From SAR324 cluster bacterium SAR324-CTD7B (GTDB taxonomy: Bacteria > SAR324 > NAC60-12), in the NCBI GenBank assembly GCA_002082305.1, contig LSNO01000087.1, forward strand, positions 1 through 41,924: 41,924 bases of DNA. Reading direction: 5' to 3'. A model generated the notes under the pieces. It worked only from the letters and a program-made list of their open reading frames with translations. It searched no databases and was not told where the DNA came from. Below are positions 26,322 to 34,835 of the stretch, in pieces. The translations under genes and the position numbers were made by a program. The first letter of the stretch is position 1. Each line of letters begins with the position of its first letter.

Positions 26322-26834
26322 AGATGCCTTTTCTTGATATGTATTCTAAAATAAGTTTTAAGTTTAACCAATCCATGGTGTATTTTAAAAATAGTATACT
26401 AAAACTGGTAAAAATTGCAGGTTGAATTTGTACTTTTTTTCTGCTTTGTTTATGCAAAAAACATGAAAATTCTATTGCCGTAGAGCCAAAGCAGAAAAAT
26501 AAGCAATCAGTTACATCATAAAGTTCTTTATTTTGCTGGTTTAGTGTTTCTCAAGTTATAGATAAAATACAATTCCCGGTATTCTAAGTGATATATAATG
26601 ATAATTATATCAACAATATAAACGGATAAAAGCTTGAATTTACTTGAGAACTGCAACCATATGTGAGTACATTTGAAACAAAGGCTGCATGACAAAAAAT
26701 ATAATAAATATGCAGGTATCATAATGTAATTTATCTGGTTCAGAAAATCAATAAAAAATATCTTCTGTTAAATCAAACATAAACAATTAGTTATCTGATA
26801 TATAAAGTAAAATAAATTGGATTTATCCGAAACA
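26322..26834. other. Divergent intergenic region, nrdJ / hemW
   Basis: About 510 bp of AT-rich DNA separate the divergent nrdJ and hemW genes. It should hold both promoters. I could not pick convincing -35/-10 pairs. The only strong structure is the inverted repeat at 26436-26499. A 64-codon frame at 26528-26722 (minus) is built mainly of AT-rich codons and has no ribosome site, so it is not called a gene. Confidence 0.6.
26436..26499. repeat. Perfect 13-bp inverted repeat with 38-bp spacer
   Basis: TTTTTCTGCTTTG (26436-26448) and CAAAGCAGAAAAA (26487-26499) are exact reverse complements. The T-run is on the 5' side of the stem on both strands, so this is not an ordinary terminator. It lies 115-178 bases upstream of the nrdJ start. 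It could be a paired operator, a leader structure of nrdJ mRNA, or the ends of a tiny degenerate element. Confidence 0.65.
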
Positions 26835-28025
26835 ATGCAAAAAAAACGTAGTCCGATTCCAGCGGTTTATCTTCATATCCCTTTTTGCCGCACGATTTGT
26901 CCGTTTTGCTCCTTTACGGTACGTCGTGATCGAGCAAAAATGCATGAAAAATATATTCGGGGTATGGTAGGCGAAATTGACCGACGTGCAGAAATGCTGA
27001 AAGACATGGAACGGAAAGAGAATGAAGAAAAACTTTCTGGGCAGATTTTGCTCAAATCAATTTATATCGGGGGAGGTACCCCTTCCTGTCTAACTATACC
27101 GGAAGTGTCAGTGTTACTTACAAAAGTCCGTGAAAATTTTCCCTGGTCTGATCAAATAGAGATTGCTTTTGAAATGAATCCGGATGATGTAAATCCGGAA
27201 TATCTCAGTGGACTTGCAGATATTGGTGTCAATCGGCTCAGTTTGGGAGGACAGAGTTTCCAGACTTCAACTCTTCAGAAGTTGGGACGTTGTCATACTG
27301 TTGCAGATCTACGTAATGCAATTGCAGTCATAACAAACTCATCATTTGATAACTGGAACCTTGATCTGATGTTTGGTATTCCCGAACAGAGTATTGTTAT
27401 GTTCAAAAATGATGTCGAGGAAGCACTGAGATACGAACCTTCCCATATTTCATTGTATGGCCTTGAAATTCATGAACGGACGCCTTTTGGTAATAATCCT
27501 CAAATCCGGAACTGGGAACATGAACATCTGGAACAATTTGAGGAAATGTATTTGTGGGCGACAGACAATCTGGAAAAGGCAGGACTGTTTCAGTATGAAA
27601 TTTCTAACTTTTCAAAAAAAACTAACGAAGGCCGACAAAATTTGCTGGTCTGGTCTGGTCAAGAATATTTGGGATTTGGAGTTGGAGCACACTCATACCA
27701 TAGGCAAACACGCTGGGGCAATGTTCGTTCTATCAGGACTTACCTTCAGCATCTTGGACAAAATACATGGCCAACTGAATTTATAGAACAACTTTCAGGA
27801 AAACAACTGGCAGTTGAATTTTTGATGCTCGGTTTACGTCAGTGTGAAGGAATTAATATTAAAGAATGGCAGACGCGCTATGGATTGCATTTGCAAAATC
27901 AACAGTTAAATTTTGTTCAAGAACTTTGCGATGATGGACGTGCATTTTGGGAAGGTCAGCACTTGTGTTTGACGCCCAAAGGAATGTTGCTGGCAGACAG
28001 AATCACAGTTCAGCTAATGCCATAA
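26835..28025 (+). CDS. hemW: Radical SAM protein HemW (coproporphyrinogen III oxidase-like)
   Basis: HemW binds heme and a SAM-linked [4Fe-4S] cluster and acts as a heme chaperone; older databases call it oxygen-independent coproporphyrinogen oxidase. The 396-residue protein has AVYLHIPFCRTICPFCSF, with the C-x3-C-x2-C cluster motif. SIYIGGGTPSCL binds SAM; FEMNPDDV, GVNRLSLGGQSFQ and LDLMFGIPEQ follow in family order. The C-terminal region has the NFSKK and GVGAHSY elements. I use ATG 26835 (MQKKRSPIPAV); a TTG six codons earlier is possible, and neither has a strong ribosome site. The gene stands alone, divergent from nrdJ. Confidence 0.88.
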   Translation: MQKKRSPIPAVYLHIPFCRTICPFCSFTVRRDRAKMHEKYIRGMVGEIDRRAEMLKDMERKENEEKLSGQILLKSIYIGGGTPSCLTIPEVSVLLTKVRENFPWSDQIEIAFEMNPDDVNPEYLSGLADIGVNRLSLGGQSFQTSTLQKLGRCHTVADLRNAIAVITNSSFDNWNLDLMFGIPEQSIVMFKNDVEEALRYEPSHISLYGLEIHERTPFGNNPQIRNWEHEHLEQFEEMYLWATDNLEKAGLFQYEISNFSKKTNEGRQNLLVWSGQEYLGFGVGAHSYHRQTRWGNVRSIRTYLQHLGQNTWPTEFIEQLSGKQLAVEFLMLGLRQCEGINIKEWQTRYGLHLQNQQLNFVQELCDDGRAFWEGQHLCLTPKGMLLADRITVQLMP

Positions 28026-28069
28026 GCCGGTGAAAATTAACTGCACTAACAAAAATTTCATAATTACTT

Positions 28070-28096
28070 TAAAGTTTTTTTTAAGAATGCCGAAAA
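28070..28096 (+). promoter_or_regulatory. Sigma-28 (FliA) promoter of the flagellin gene
   Basis: TAAAGTTT (28070-28077), 11 bases, then GCCGAAAA (28089-28096) match the flagellar sigma-28 consensus TAAAGTTT-N11-GCCGATAA at all but one position. The start codon of the flagellin gene is 81 bases downstream, leaving a leader of roughly 70-75 bases. A short inverted repeat, TGAAAC (28123-28128) and GTTTCA (28138-28143), lies in that leader. This shows that the flagellin is in the late flagellar regulon. Confidence 0.88.
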
Positions 28097-28176
28097 GCAA
28101 GACAAGGGTTTTATCTGCTAGCTGAAACATTGTGTTAGTTTCAACGCAGAAGCCTAACTTTATATGGGAGAACAAA

Positions 28177-29787
28177 ATGAGAATTCGAAGTAATGCAACA
28201 TCTTTGAATACATTACGGCACTCAGACAACAATTTAAGAAACGTTAGAAGCTCAATTGAAAAATTGAGTTCCGGGACAAAGATAAACAGTGCCGCTGATG
28301 GTCCGGCTTCGCTGATAGCTTCAGAAAGATTGAGAGGACAAATTGCGGGATTGAGGCAGGCTTACAGCAACAATGAAAATGCTATTGCCATGTTTCAAAC
28401 TGCCGAGGGGGCCCTGAGTGAGGTCAGCAACATATTGATTCGTTTGAAGCAATTATCAGTTCACGCTGCAAACGAAGCAGTTAACGATGATTCAATGTTG
28501 GCTGCAGATCAGCATGAAGTGCAAAACTTGCTTAGCACTTTAGATCGAATTGTGAAAACAGCCGAGTTCAACGGTAGAATATTACTTGATGGTAGCATGG
28601 GTGCAAATGGTGCTTCTGTAGGCAATAACATACGTTTCGTTAATGCTGAAACTTGGACTGAAGCTTCCCCGATGGAGGGATATGAAGTTGATATTACACA
28701 GGTAGCAACGCAACCATATATAAGAGGCTCTGTACCGTTGACAGTACAAAATATAGGTGAAGGAGTTAAAATATTGCTCAGTGAAGGTGGCCGCAACGTT
28801 GAAGTCGACACAAGGTTTGGGAAAGTTAAAGAAAATATTGAAGAAGTTTTGTCAAACTATAAGCAAGATCCTTCACGCTTTCCCGCAGAGGAGGCTTCGA
28901 AAAATATTCGAGCGATTGTTATCAATTCCATTAACGAAGCAATTGAAGGAAGTGGTTTAGCTTTGGAGGCCTTTGAAACACCAGAAAACACATTTTATAT
29001 CCGACACAAAGATTTTGGTGCTTCCCCTACTTTTTCGCTCACCACTAATATTTCAGGTTTGCTGACAAAAGAGTCCAATGTTGCTGAATCATCAATACCG
29101 GGCTTGGATGTAGCCGGAAAAATTGGTGACAGTTTTACGAATGGGAAAGGACAATTCCTGACTGCAATCAAACGTTCTTCTCCTGCACAGGGAATAGCCA
29201 TACAATATGATCGTTCTATTGGACTCAAAGAAGTGCCTGTCAAAAATGAGCAAGGTGAAGTCGTAGGAACAGAATTTGTTGAAGAGACCCAGGAAGAAAT
29301 CGTGGGTTCTCCAAGTAATCCAATAATAGAAGGCTATGTTCACATATCGCAACAGACCAAGAATGTTGGTCTCGGAACAAAACCTGGTACGGATAAAGGC
29401 TTTTCATTAAAAAACATTCGCACTAATAACTTGGCACTGGGTGTGGAAAATGAAAGCGGTTTTCGAAGTTTATTTGATATCGACTTGACCAGTAAACAAG
29501 GTGCTGATAACTCAGGCAGACTTATTGAGAAGGCAATTGACGAAATATCTGTTTTGCGAGGAGAAATTGGTTCTTTCCAGAAAAACACAGTTGAAAGCAA
29601 TCTAAATTCGCTCAGAGTTGCAGAAGAAAACATTAGCCGTGGAGAGTCAATCATAAGAGACACAGATATGGCCGCAGAGATGTCAAAATTAACTGGTAAC
29701 CAGATTCTTCTGTCGGCCAGTCAATCCATGCAGGCACAAGCAAATCAATTACCTCAAAACGTGCTGCAGCTCCTGCAACAGCAGTAA
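28177..29787 (+). CDS. fliC: Flagellin
   Basis: The 536-residue filament protein begins at ATG 28177 (GGGAG upstream); the open frame reaches further up but has no good start. The N-terminal D0/D1 helices read SSIEKLSSGTKINSAADGPA and LKQLSVHAANEAVNDDSMLA. The C-terminal helices include AEENISRGESIIRDTDMAAE and end ANQLPQNVLQLLQQQ, the usual flagellin finish. Between about residues 165 and 430 lies a family-specific outer domain, which makes it longer than minimal flagellins of about 280 residues. It is transcribed from the sigma-28 promoter at 28070. No chaperone, hook or other flagellar gene is adjacent. The next gene is convergent. Confidence 0.93.
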   Translation: MRIRSNATSLNTLRHSDNNLRNVRSSIEKLSSGTKINSAADGPASLIASERLRGQIAGLRQAYSNNENAIAMFQTAEGALSEVSNILIRLKQLSVHAANEAVNDDSMLAADQHEVQNLLSTLDRIVKTAEFNGRILLDGSMGANGASVGNNIRFVNAETWTEASPMEGYEVDITQVATQPYIRGSVPLTVQNIGEGVKILLSEGGRNVEVDTRFGKVKENIEEVLSNYKQDPSRFPAEEASKNIRAIVINSINEAIEGSGLALEAFETPENTFYIRHKDFGASPTFSLTTNISGLLTKESNVAESSIPGLDVAGKIGDSFTNGKGQFLTAIKRSSPAQGIAIQYDRSIGLKEVPVKNEQGEVVGTEFVEETQEEIVGSPSNPIIEGYVHISQQTKNVGLGTKPGTDKGFSLKNIRTNNLALGVENESGFRSLFDIDLTSKQGADNSGRLIEKAIDEISVLRGEIGSFQKNTVESNLNSLRVAEENISRGESIIRDTDMAAEMSKLTGNQILLSASQSMQAQANQLPQNVLQLLQQQ

Positions 29788-29841
29788 TCCGTAGGCAATG
29801 GCGCATGGAGGCGTCAGCGAACGGGTTTGAAAAAAGCTGTT

Positions 29842-30543
29842 TTAAATCCCCAAATATCGATGCTGGATCTCCTTATCTGCAATTAGCGCCGGAGAATCAC
29901 CAGACCAGACAATTTTCCCCTTTTCCATGATGTAATGTCGATTAGCTAGGTGAGTGAGAGCTTCTATGTTTTTATCCACGACAAGAATCGACTGACCTGA
30001 AGTTTTTAAGCCTTTCAGGCATTCCCAAATTTCCATTTTAACTAACGGAGCTAAACCTTCTGTGGCTTCATCCAAAATCAAGAGGCGGGGATTTGTCATT
30101 AAAGCTCTGCCGATGGCCAGCATTTGCTGTTCTCCACCTGAAAGCTGGTTGCCCATGTTTTTAGCACGTTCCAGCAGACGAGGAAACAGATTGAAGACAC
30201 GATCCAGTGTCCATGGATTCTTATTCTTGAAACGATTTGCTGAAGTTGCGATTAAGTTTTCAATTACGTTCAAATTTGGAAAAATTTGACGCCCCTCCGG
30301 TACCAAACCCATTCCGGATTGAGCCACACGGTGTGCTGGCCATTCTCGTATTTGACTGCCTTCAAATTTGATTTCTCCGGAACGAGCTCTAACCAAACCC
30401 ATAATTGAATTAATTGTAGTCGTTTTACCCATTCCATTACGTCCCAGTAAAGTTACTACTTCTCCCTCATTCACCTGTAGATCCACTCCAAACAGCACCT
30501 GGCTTTGTCCATAAGAGGTTTCCAGGTGTTTAAGTTCAAGCAT
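29842..30543 (-). CDS. livF: Branched-chain amino acid ABC transporter ATP-binding protein LivF
   Basis: The 233-residue ATPase has Walker A GRNGMGKTT (about 38-46), the ABC signature LSGGEQQMLAIGRAL and Walker B LLILDEATEGLAP. These follow the LivF rather than LivG pattern (VPEGRQIFPNLNVIENL). ATG 30543 is chosen because GGAGAGGAGAG precedes it at good spacing; a longer frame to 30561 has no such site. It overlaps the livG end by eight bases. It is the last gene of the liv operon and converges on the flagellin gene. Confidence 0.93.
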   Translation of the reverse strand: MLELKHLETSYGQSQVLFGVDLQVNEGEVVTLLGRNGMGKTTTINSIMGLVRARSGEIKFEGSQIREWPAHRVAQSGMGLVPEGRQIFPNLNVIENLIATSANRFKNKNPWTLDRVFNLFPRLLERAKNMGNQLSGGEQQMLAIGRALMTNPRLLILDEATEGLAPLVKMEIWECLKGLKTSGQSILVVDKNIEALTHLANRHYIMEKGKIVWSGDSPALIADKEIQHRYLGI

Positions 30544-31282
30544 GATAACTCTCCTCTCCAAGGTAAGCTGCTATGACTTCCGGATTTTTCCGGATTGCAT
30601 CAGGAGTATCAGTCGCAATTCCTCTGCCATTGACCAGAACAGTGATTCTGTCTGCCAGTGTGAATACAACATCCATATCATGTTCAATCAACAGAATCGT
30701 AAGTTTATGTTTCAATTTAATAAGAATGTCAACCATTGCCAGAGATTCTTTGGGTCCCATTCCTGCCATTGGCTCATCTAACAGTAACATTTTGGGATTT
30801 GTTGCCAGAGCCATTGCAATTTCCAACTGACGGTGTTCCCCATGAGAAAGCAGTCCGGCTATAAATCCTGCCCGTTTTTCCAAACCGACAATACCTAAAA
30901 ATTCTAGTGCTGGCTGTCGAAGCTCCCTTTCTTTACTGGCGTTTTTCCAAAAATGGAAAGAATGTCCGGCATGAGCCTGAACCGCAAGAGCAACATTATC
31001 CCAAGTTGTCAAGTCATGAAAAATATTGGTTATCTGAAAGGAGCGGGCCAGACCGTGTGCTGAACGAAGATGTACCGGGACTCCCGAAATATTGTTTCCA
31101 TCAAACAAAATGCTTCCGGAATCAGATTCAATTTCTCCAGTCAATTGACCAATCAGAGTAGTTTTTCCCGCACCATTTGGACCTATAATAGCATGTATAT
31201 CCCCCTTCTTTACTTGAAACGAGAGGTTGTCTGTAGCCAATAAAGCACCAAAGGATTTGAAAAGTGAGTCTACTTTTAACAT
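30536..31282 (-). CDS. livG: Branched-chain amino acid ABC transporter ATP-binding protein LivG
   Basis: The 248-residue ATPase pairs with LivF to drive import. Walker A is GPNGAGKTT (about 34-42), the signature region LLSHGEHRQLEIAMAL and Walker B MLLLDEPMAGMGP. SHGEHR replaces the more usual SYGEQR, a mild variant. The ARSFQITNIFHDLT stretch is typical LivG. The start ATG 31282 lies one base after the livM stop, implying coupled translation; the open frame to 31345 overlaps livM and is rejected. Confidence 0.93.
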   Translation of the reverse strand: MLKVDSLFKSFGALLATDNLSFQVKKGDIHAIIGPNGAGKTTLIGQLTGEIESDSGSILFDGNNISGVPVHLRSAHGLARSFQITNIFHDLTTWDNVALAVQAHAGHSFHFWKNASKERELRQPALEFLGIVGLEKRAGFIAGLLSHGEHRQLEIAMALATNPKMLLLDEPMAGMGPKESLAMVDILIKLKHKLTILLIEHDMDVVFTLADRITVLVNGRGIATDTPDAIRKNPEVIAAYLGEESYHA

Positions 31283-31283
31283 T

Positions 31284-32285
31284 TTAATCAACCTCTTCAT
31301 TCTTAACAGGAGAGTTTCTGCTCCACCATTGATCAAGTCCCACAAGCATTCCGTCTATTCCGCCACGTGCAAAAATGACAACCAGAACCAGCATGGGACC
31401 AAAAAATAATTGCCAATATTCTGTGATTCCAGAAAGAAATTCCTCCAAAAAAAGGAAAGCAACTGCACCAATTACAGGGCCAAAAAGAGTTCCCAATCCC
31501 CCCAAAACTGTCATGATGATCAATTCTCCGGAATGGGTCCAATGCATAACAGACGGATTAACAAATTCAGTCTGGTTTGCAGATAAAACACCTGCTATTC
31601 CACAAATTGTTCCGGCAATTACGAAAGCGACAAGCTGATATCGAAAAACCGGGAAGCCAATGGCGCGCATACGTTGTTCATTTGATTTTGCACCACGAAT
31701 CAACATTCCAAAACGAGAGTTGATTAACCTGTGTGAAAGATACAAACTGAGCAGCAAACAGACAAAGTTCAGGTAATAGAGTGAATTATCATTTGAAATA
31801 TCAATCAAACCATTAAAGTCACTGCGCATGTATAGACTTAAACCGTCATCCCCGCCGTATTTTTCGTTACCTACTGCCACGTAATACAACATCTGCGAAA
31901 AGGCCAGTGTAATCATAATGAAATATACTCCACGAGTCCGGAGTGAAATTGCTCCTATCACCAACCCTGCCAGGGCTGAAAACACAATTGCAAGTGCAAT
32001 TTGAAGGAAACCATTAGCCATCCATTCAATTCCATCCTCAACGGCATGCATGGTTCCAATGCCAACCATATATGAACCTATTCCTAAATAAACTGCATGT
32101 CCAAAGCTGACCATTCCTCCGAAGCCCAAAATTAAATTCAGACTGACTGCACCAATCGAAAGAATAAGCATCCTGGAAAACATTACTGTGTAAAACGGCT
32201 CACCAAAATAGTCTGCAAGCAGTGGAACAACACCTAAACCAAGCATTAAAATAACTATAAAAATTATTCGTGGAGACCATTTCAT
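31284..32285 (-). CDS. livM: Branched-chain amino acid ABC transporter permease LivM
   Basis: The 333-residue protein is strongly hydrophobic with about nine membrane spans. It contains the LivM signature LSLNLILGFGGMVSFGHAVY near residues 47-66 and a GAKSNEQRMRAIGFPVFRYQ loop, the site that contacts the ATPases. GGLGTLFGPVIGAV near the C-terminus is also conserved. The ATG directly abuts the livH stop (TAG-ATG), so the two permeases are translationally linked. The substrate class (branched-chain amino acids, urea, amides or aromatic acids) is not fixed by permease sequence alone. Confidence 0.92.
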   Translation of the reverse strand: MKWSPRIIFIVILMLGLGVVPLLADYFGEPFYTVMFSRMLILSIGAVSLNLILGFGGMVSFGHAVYLGIGSYMVGIGTMHAVEDGIEWMANGFLQIALAIVFSALAGLVIGAISLRTRGVYFIMITLAFSQMLYYVAVGNEKYGGDDGLSLYMRSDFNGLIDISNDNSLYYLNFVCLLLSLYLSHRLINSRFGMLIRGAKSNEQRMRAIGFPVFRYQLVAFVIAGTICGIAGVLSANQTEFVNPSVMHWTHSGELIIMTVLGGLGTLFGPVIGAVAFLFLEEFLSGITEYWQLFFGPMLVLVVIFARGGIDGMLVGLDQWWSRNSPVKNEEVD

Positions 32286-33209
32286 CTAGGCACCTCTTGG
32301 TGGAAAAAGTCCCTGAGGTTTGAAGGCCAGAATTAGTGCCATCAAGAGGTAGATCAACATAGAGGAAATAGCGGGTGCTGCAGTATCGGCCACATCATTG
32401 GAAAAAAATATTCCTAAGATATCGGGAAGAAAGGAGCGGCCGACAGTATCAATCAAACCCACCAACAAAGCAGCAACAAAGGCACCCTTGATGGAACCGA
32501 CTCCCCCAATTACAATCACAACTAAAGTAATGATTAAAATTCCTTCACCCATTCCAATTTCAACAGTCATGATTGGTCCTGCCATTAAACCTGCTAAACC
32601 AGCCAGCGCAGCTCCCAGACCAAAAACAAAAGTATATAGTAAATTGATGTTAACTCCCAGTGCACCTACCATCTTCCGATTACTTGCTCCAGCACGAATC
32701 AACATACCCAGTTTTGTACGTGATACAAGCAGGTAGAGTAAAAAAGCAACCAGGATTCCAACTGCAATGATAACCAGGCGGAAAGCAGGATAGCGAATTC
32801 CCAGGAAAAGCTCTACACTGCCGTTTAGTACCTCAGGAAGTGGAATGTCCAAACCGATTGGTCCCCAAATTAGTCTGACAAATTCATTAAAAAAAAGGAT
32901 GAGTCCGAATGTGGCCAAGACTTGATCTAGATGATTACGGGTGTAAAGTGTACGCAGTGCAATCATTTCTACGATCATGCCAAATGCCATACAGGCAGGA
33001 ATTGCCAAAATAGCGCCCAGGAGAAATGAACCTGTCCATTTTATGAAAGTTGCTGCGAAATAGGCCCCCATCATGTAGAGCGACCCGTGTGCGAGGTTGA
33101 TCAGGTCCATGATGCCAAAGATCAGGGTCAGGCCTGCTGCCAGTAGAAATAGTAAAATTCCAAATTGAAACCCGTTCAGGGTTTGCTCCAAAAGCAGGGT
33201 CCAGTTCAC
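32286..33209 (-). CDS. livH: Branched-chain amino acid ABC transporter permease LivH
   Basis: This 307-residue inner-membrane protein has about eight spans. FGILLFLLAAGLTLIFGIMD and LINLAHGSLYMMGAYFA (residues about 15-52) are the LivH signature. IRAGASNRKMVGALGVNI marks the cytoplasmic coupling loop, and LVVIVIGGVGSIKGAFVAAL lies near the C-terminus. It follows the binding-protein gene after 90 bases that contain a stable hairpin, and abuts livM directly. Order livK-livH-livM-livG-livF is the standard arrangement of this family. Confidence 0.93.
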   Translation of the reverse strand: MNWTLLLEQTLNGFQFGILLFLLAAGLTLIFGIMDLINLAHGSLYMMGAYFAATFIKWTGSFLLGAILAIPACMAFGMIVEMIALRTLYTRNHLDQVLATFGLILFFNEFVRLIWGPIGLDIPLPEVLNGSVELFLGIRYPAFRLVIIAVGILVAFLLYLLVSRTKLGMLIRAGASNRKMVGALGVNINLLYTFVFGLGAALAGLAGLMAGPIMTVEIGMGEGILIITLVVIVIGGVGSIKGAFVAALLVGLIDTVGRSFLPDILGIFFSNDVADTAAPAISSMLIYLLMALILAFKPQGLFPPRGA

Positions 33210-33256
33210 CAGAACCTTTTACTAGTGTTGTGACAGTGTGGAAGGAAAGACGGAGA

Positions 33257-33282
33257 GGAGGAGGAACACAAGTACCTCCTCC
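33257..33282 (-). terminator. Hairpin between binding-protein gene and livH
   Basis: GGAGGAGG (33257-33264) and CCTCCTCC (33275-33282) form a perfect GC-rich 8-bp stem with a 10-base loop, starting 18 bases after the binding-protein stop on the minus strand. A pyrimidine-rich stretch follows, but not a clean U-run. Such stems often act as partial terminators or 3' protectors that keep binding-protein mRNA more abundant than permease mRNA. That role is inference. Confidence 0.6.
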
Positions 33283-33299
33283 AACTGGAAAGAAACAAA

Positions 33300-34472
33300 C
33301 TACCAGGACATCTTACAATCTTTTGCGTAAGGATCCTGGTGGTCGGTGTAAACTGTTTTTATGATAGTTGTGGTGTAATTCCCTTCAGCATCCTTAATTA
33401 CTTTTCGCAGGTAGAAATTCTGAATTGGGAAATGGTTATTTCCATATTTAAACGGACCGCGTACTGATGGAAAATTAGCTTTTCGCATGGCAGTCCGCAT
33501 TCCATCTTTGTTTGACATATTACCACCAACTGCTGTTACAGCACTGTTAATCAGCATGATAGTGTCATAAGACTGTGCTGCATAGAAAGTCGGATAGCGT
33601 CCGGTCTTTTTTCGATAATCGGCAACAAAACGTTTGTTAACCGCATTATCCAAGTCTGGAGCCCAGAACTGTGTCATCAAACTTCCCTCAGCCAAATCCT
33701 TCAAACGAGGAAGGCTCAATGAGTCAACAGTAAAAGCTGAGTAGAGTGGGATTGTTCCTTTCAATCCCGCTTGAGAAAATTGTTTGAAAAACTGTATTCC
33801 ATGCTTTCCTGGATAAAAAACGAACACTGCATCTGGTTTAGCTGCACGTATTTTTGCCAGTTCTGCAGAAAAATCAAGTTGTGCCGGAAACTTGGTCATG
33901 TCTTTCCCAACGATATTACCTTTAAAAGTTCGGCTTACACCAGCAACCATTCCTTTGCCTGCAGCATAATTTGGTGCCATGATGTAAAGGTTCTTGATAC
34001 CAAGCTGGTTTAATACCTCCCCCATAGCCATTGTGGTTTGGTCATTCTGCCAGGACGTTGAGAAAAAATCTTCGTGGCAGAGTTTGCCTGCCACTGGACC
34101 CGGTCCTGCATTGGAGGTAATCATAAAAGGTCCTTTTCCTACTACCGAATTCCGGGAAGCCATTAATACGTGGCTCCAAATGTAACCTGTGACAAAATGA
34201 ACTTTATCTTTTTTAACTAATTTTTCTGTTTTCTGTTTACCGACAGCCGGCTTGAAAGTGTCGTCTTCATAAAACATTTTAACATCTGAATTTCCCATTT
34301 TACGACCCAAATGGTCCAGTGCCAGTTCTACTGCGTCCCGCATATCATTCCCAATTGCACCTGCACCTCCTGTGAGTGTGGTCACAAATCCAATTTTAAC
34401 TGTTTCAGCCAACGCAACCTGACCAACCAGCAGTACACCAATAGACAGTGTCCCCAAAATACCCAGCCTCAT
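33300..34472 (-). CDS. livK: ABC transporter substrate-binding protein, branched-chain amino acid type
   Basis: The 390-residue protein has signal peptide MRLGILGTLSIGVLLVGQVA (cut after ALA) and a mature start ETVKIGFVTTLTGGAGAIGN, the type 1 periplasmic-binding fold of the LivJ/LivK family. FYEDDTFKPAVGKQKTEKLV and YIMAPNYAAGKGMVAGV are typical lobe elements. It contains a single Cys pair candidate (C near residue 130 and C near 386). The start has a strong AGGAGG site, set in the 12-base palindrome CCTAAATTTAGG plus GAGG. Subfamily features (DMRDAVELALDHLG) do not tell whether the ligand is an amino acid, amide or aromatic acid. It leads the liv operon. Confidence 0.9.
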   Translation of the reverse strand: MRLGILGTLSIGVLLVGQVALAETVKIGFVTTLTGGAGAIGNDMRDAVELALDHLGRKMGNSDVKMFYEDDTFKPAVGKQKTEKLVKKDKVHFVTGYIWSHVLMASRNSVVGKGPFMITSNAGPGPVAGKLCHEDFFSTSWQNDQTTMAMGEVLNQLGIKNLYIMAPNYAAGKGMVAGVSRTFKGNIVGKDMTKFPAQLDFSAELAKIRAAKPDAVFVFYPGKHGIQFFKQFSQAGLKGTIPLYSAFTVDSLSLPRLKDLAEGSLMTQFWAPDLDNAVNKRFVADYRKKTGRYPTFYAAQSYDTIMLINSAVTAVGGNMSNKDGMRTAMRKANFPSVRGPFKYGNNHFPIQNFYLRKVIKDAEGNYTTTIIKTVYTDHQDPYAKDCKMSW

Positions 34473-34835
34473 CTTACCTCCTAAATTTAGGTTAAAAAAA
34501 TTTTGTTATTCAAGAAAGTCTTGAATTAACGAAAAGTAGAAGAAAAGATTCTAAAGAATAATGTATCAAGTGTCAACAAAAAACACAGGAATTCTCTGTT
34601 TCTGGATGATACAGAAATAACAGCTGTTTGTTTGTTAAGAGTAAATTTTCAGTAAAATCCAGCAAATTGGAAAAGAAAATTTGTTTTTCGACGTTAAATT
34701 TTGAACGGACTTGAGACACGGTTGACTACAAACAATGTATGACAGTGGCCATAATTATGATATAAGTCGAAAACTCGTTACTGCCAATTACAGCAAGAGA
34801 TCTGCCCTTAATTTAAGCGGTTTATTCTGTAAGTC
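34473..34835. other. Promoter region of the liv operon
   Basis: This 363-bp AT-rich gap lies upstream of the binding-protein gene and should contain the operon promoter. The notable site is the perfect palindrome at 34508-34526. I see no gene, no sigma-54 GG-N10-GC element and no riboswitch I can name. The upstream minus-strand gene ends at 34836. Confidence 0.55.
34508..34526. promoter_or_regulatory. Perfect palindrome upstream of the liv operon
   Basis: ATTCAAGA (34508-34515) and TCTTGAAT (34519-34526) are exact reverse complements separated by three bases. The site is 36-54 bases upstream of the livK start codon, in a position fit for a repressor operator. The cognate regulator is not in the immediate neighbourhood. 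Confidence 0.55.

Noticed and set aside
26528..26722. 64-codon minus-strand frame
   Set aside because: Composed largely of AT-rich Ile/Tyr/Leu codons in AT-rich DNA, no ribosome site and no recognisable domain.
26322..26834. Cobalamin riboswitch upstream of the B12-dependent nrdJ
   Set aside because: No B12-box-like sequence or GC-rich multi-helix pattern is visible; the region is AT-rich with only a simple inverted repeat.
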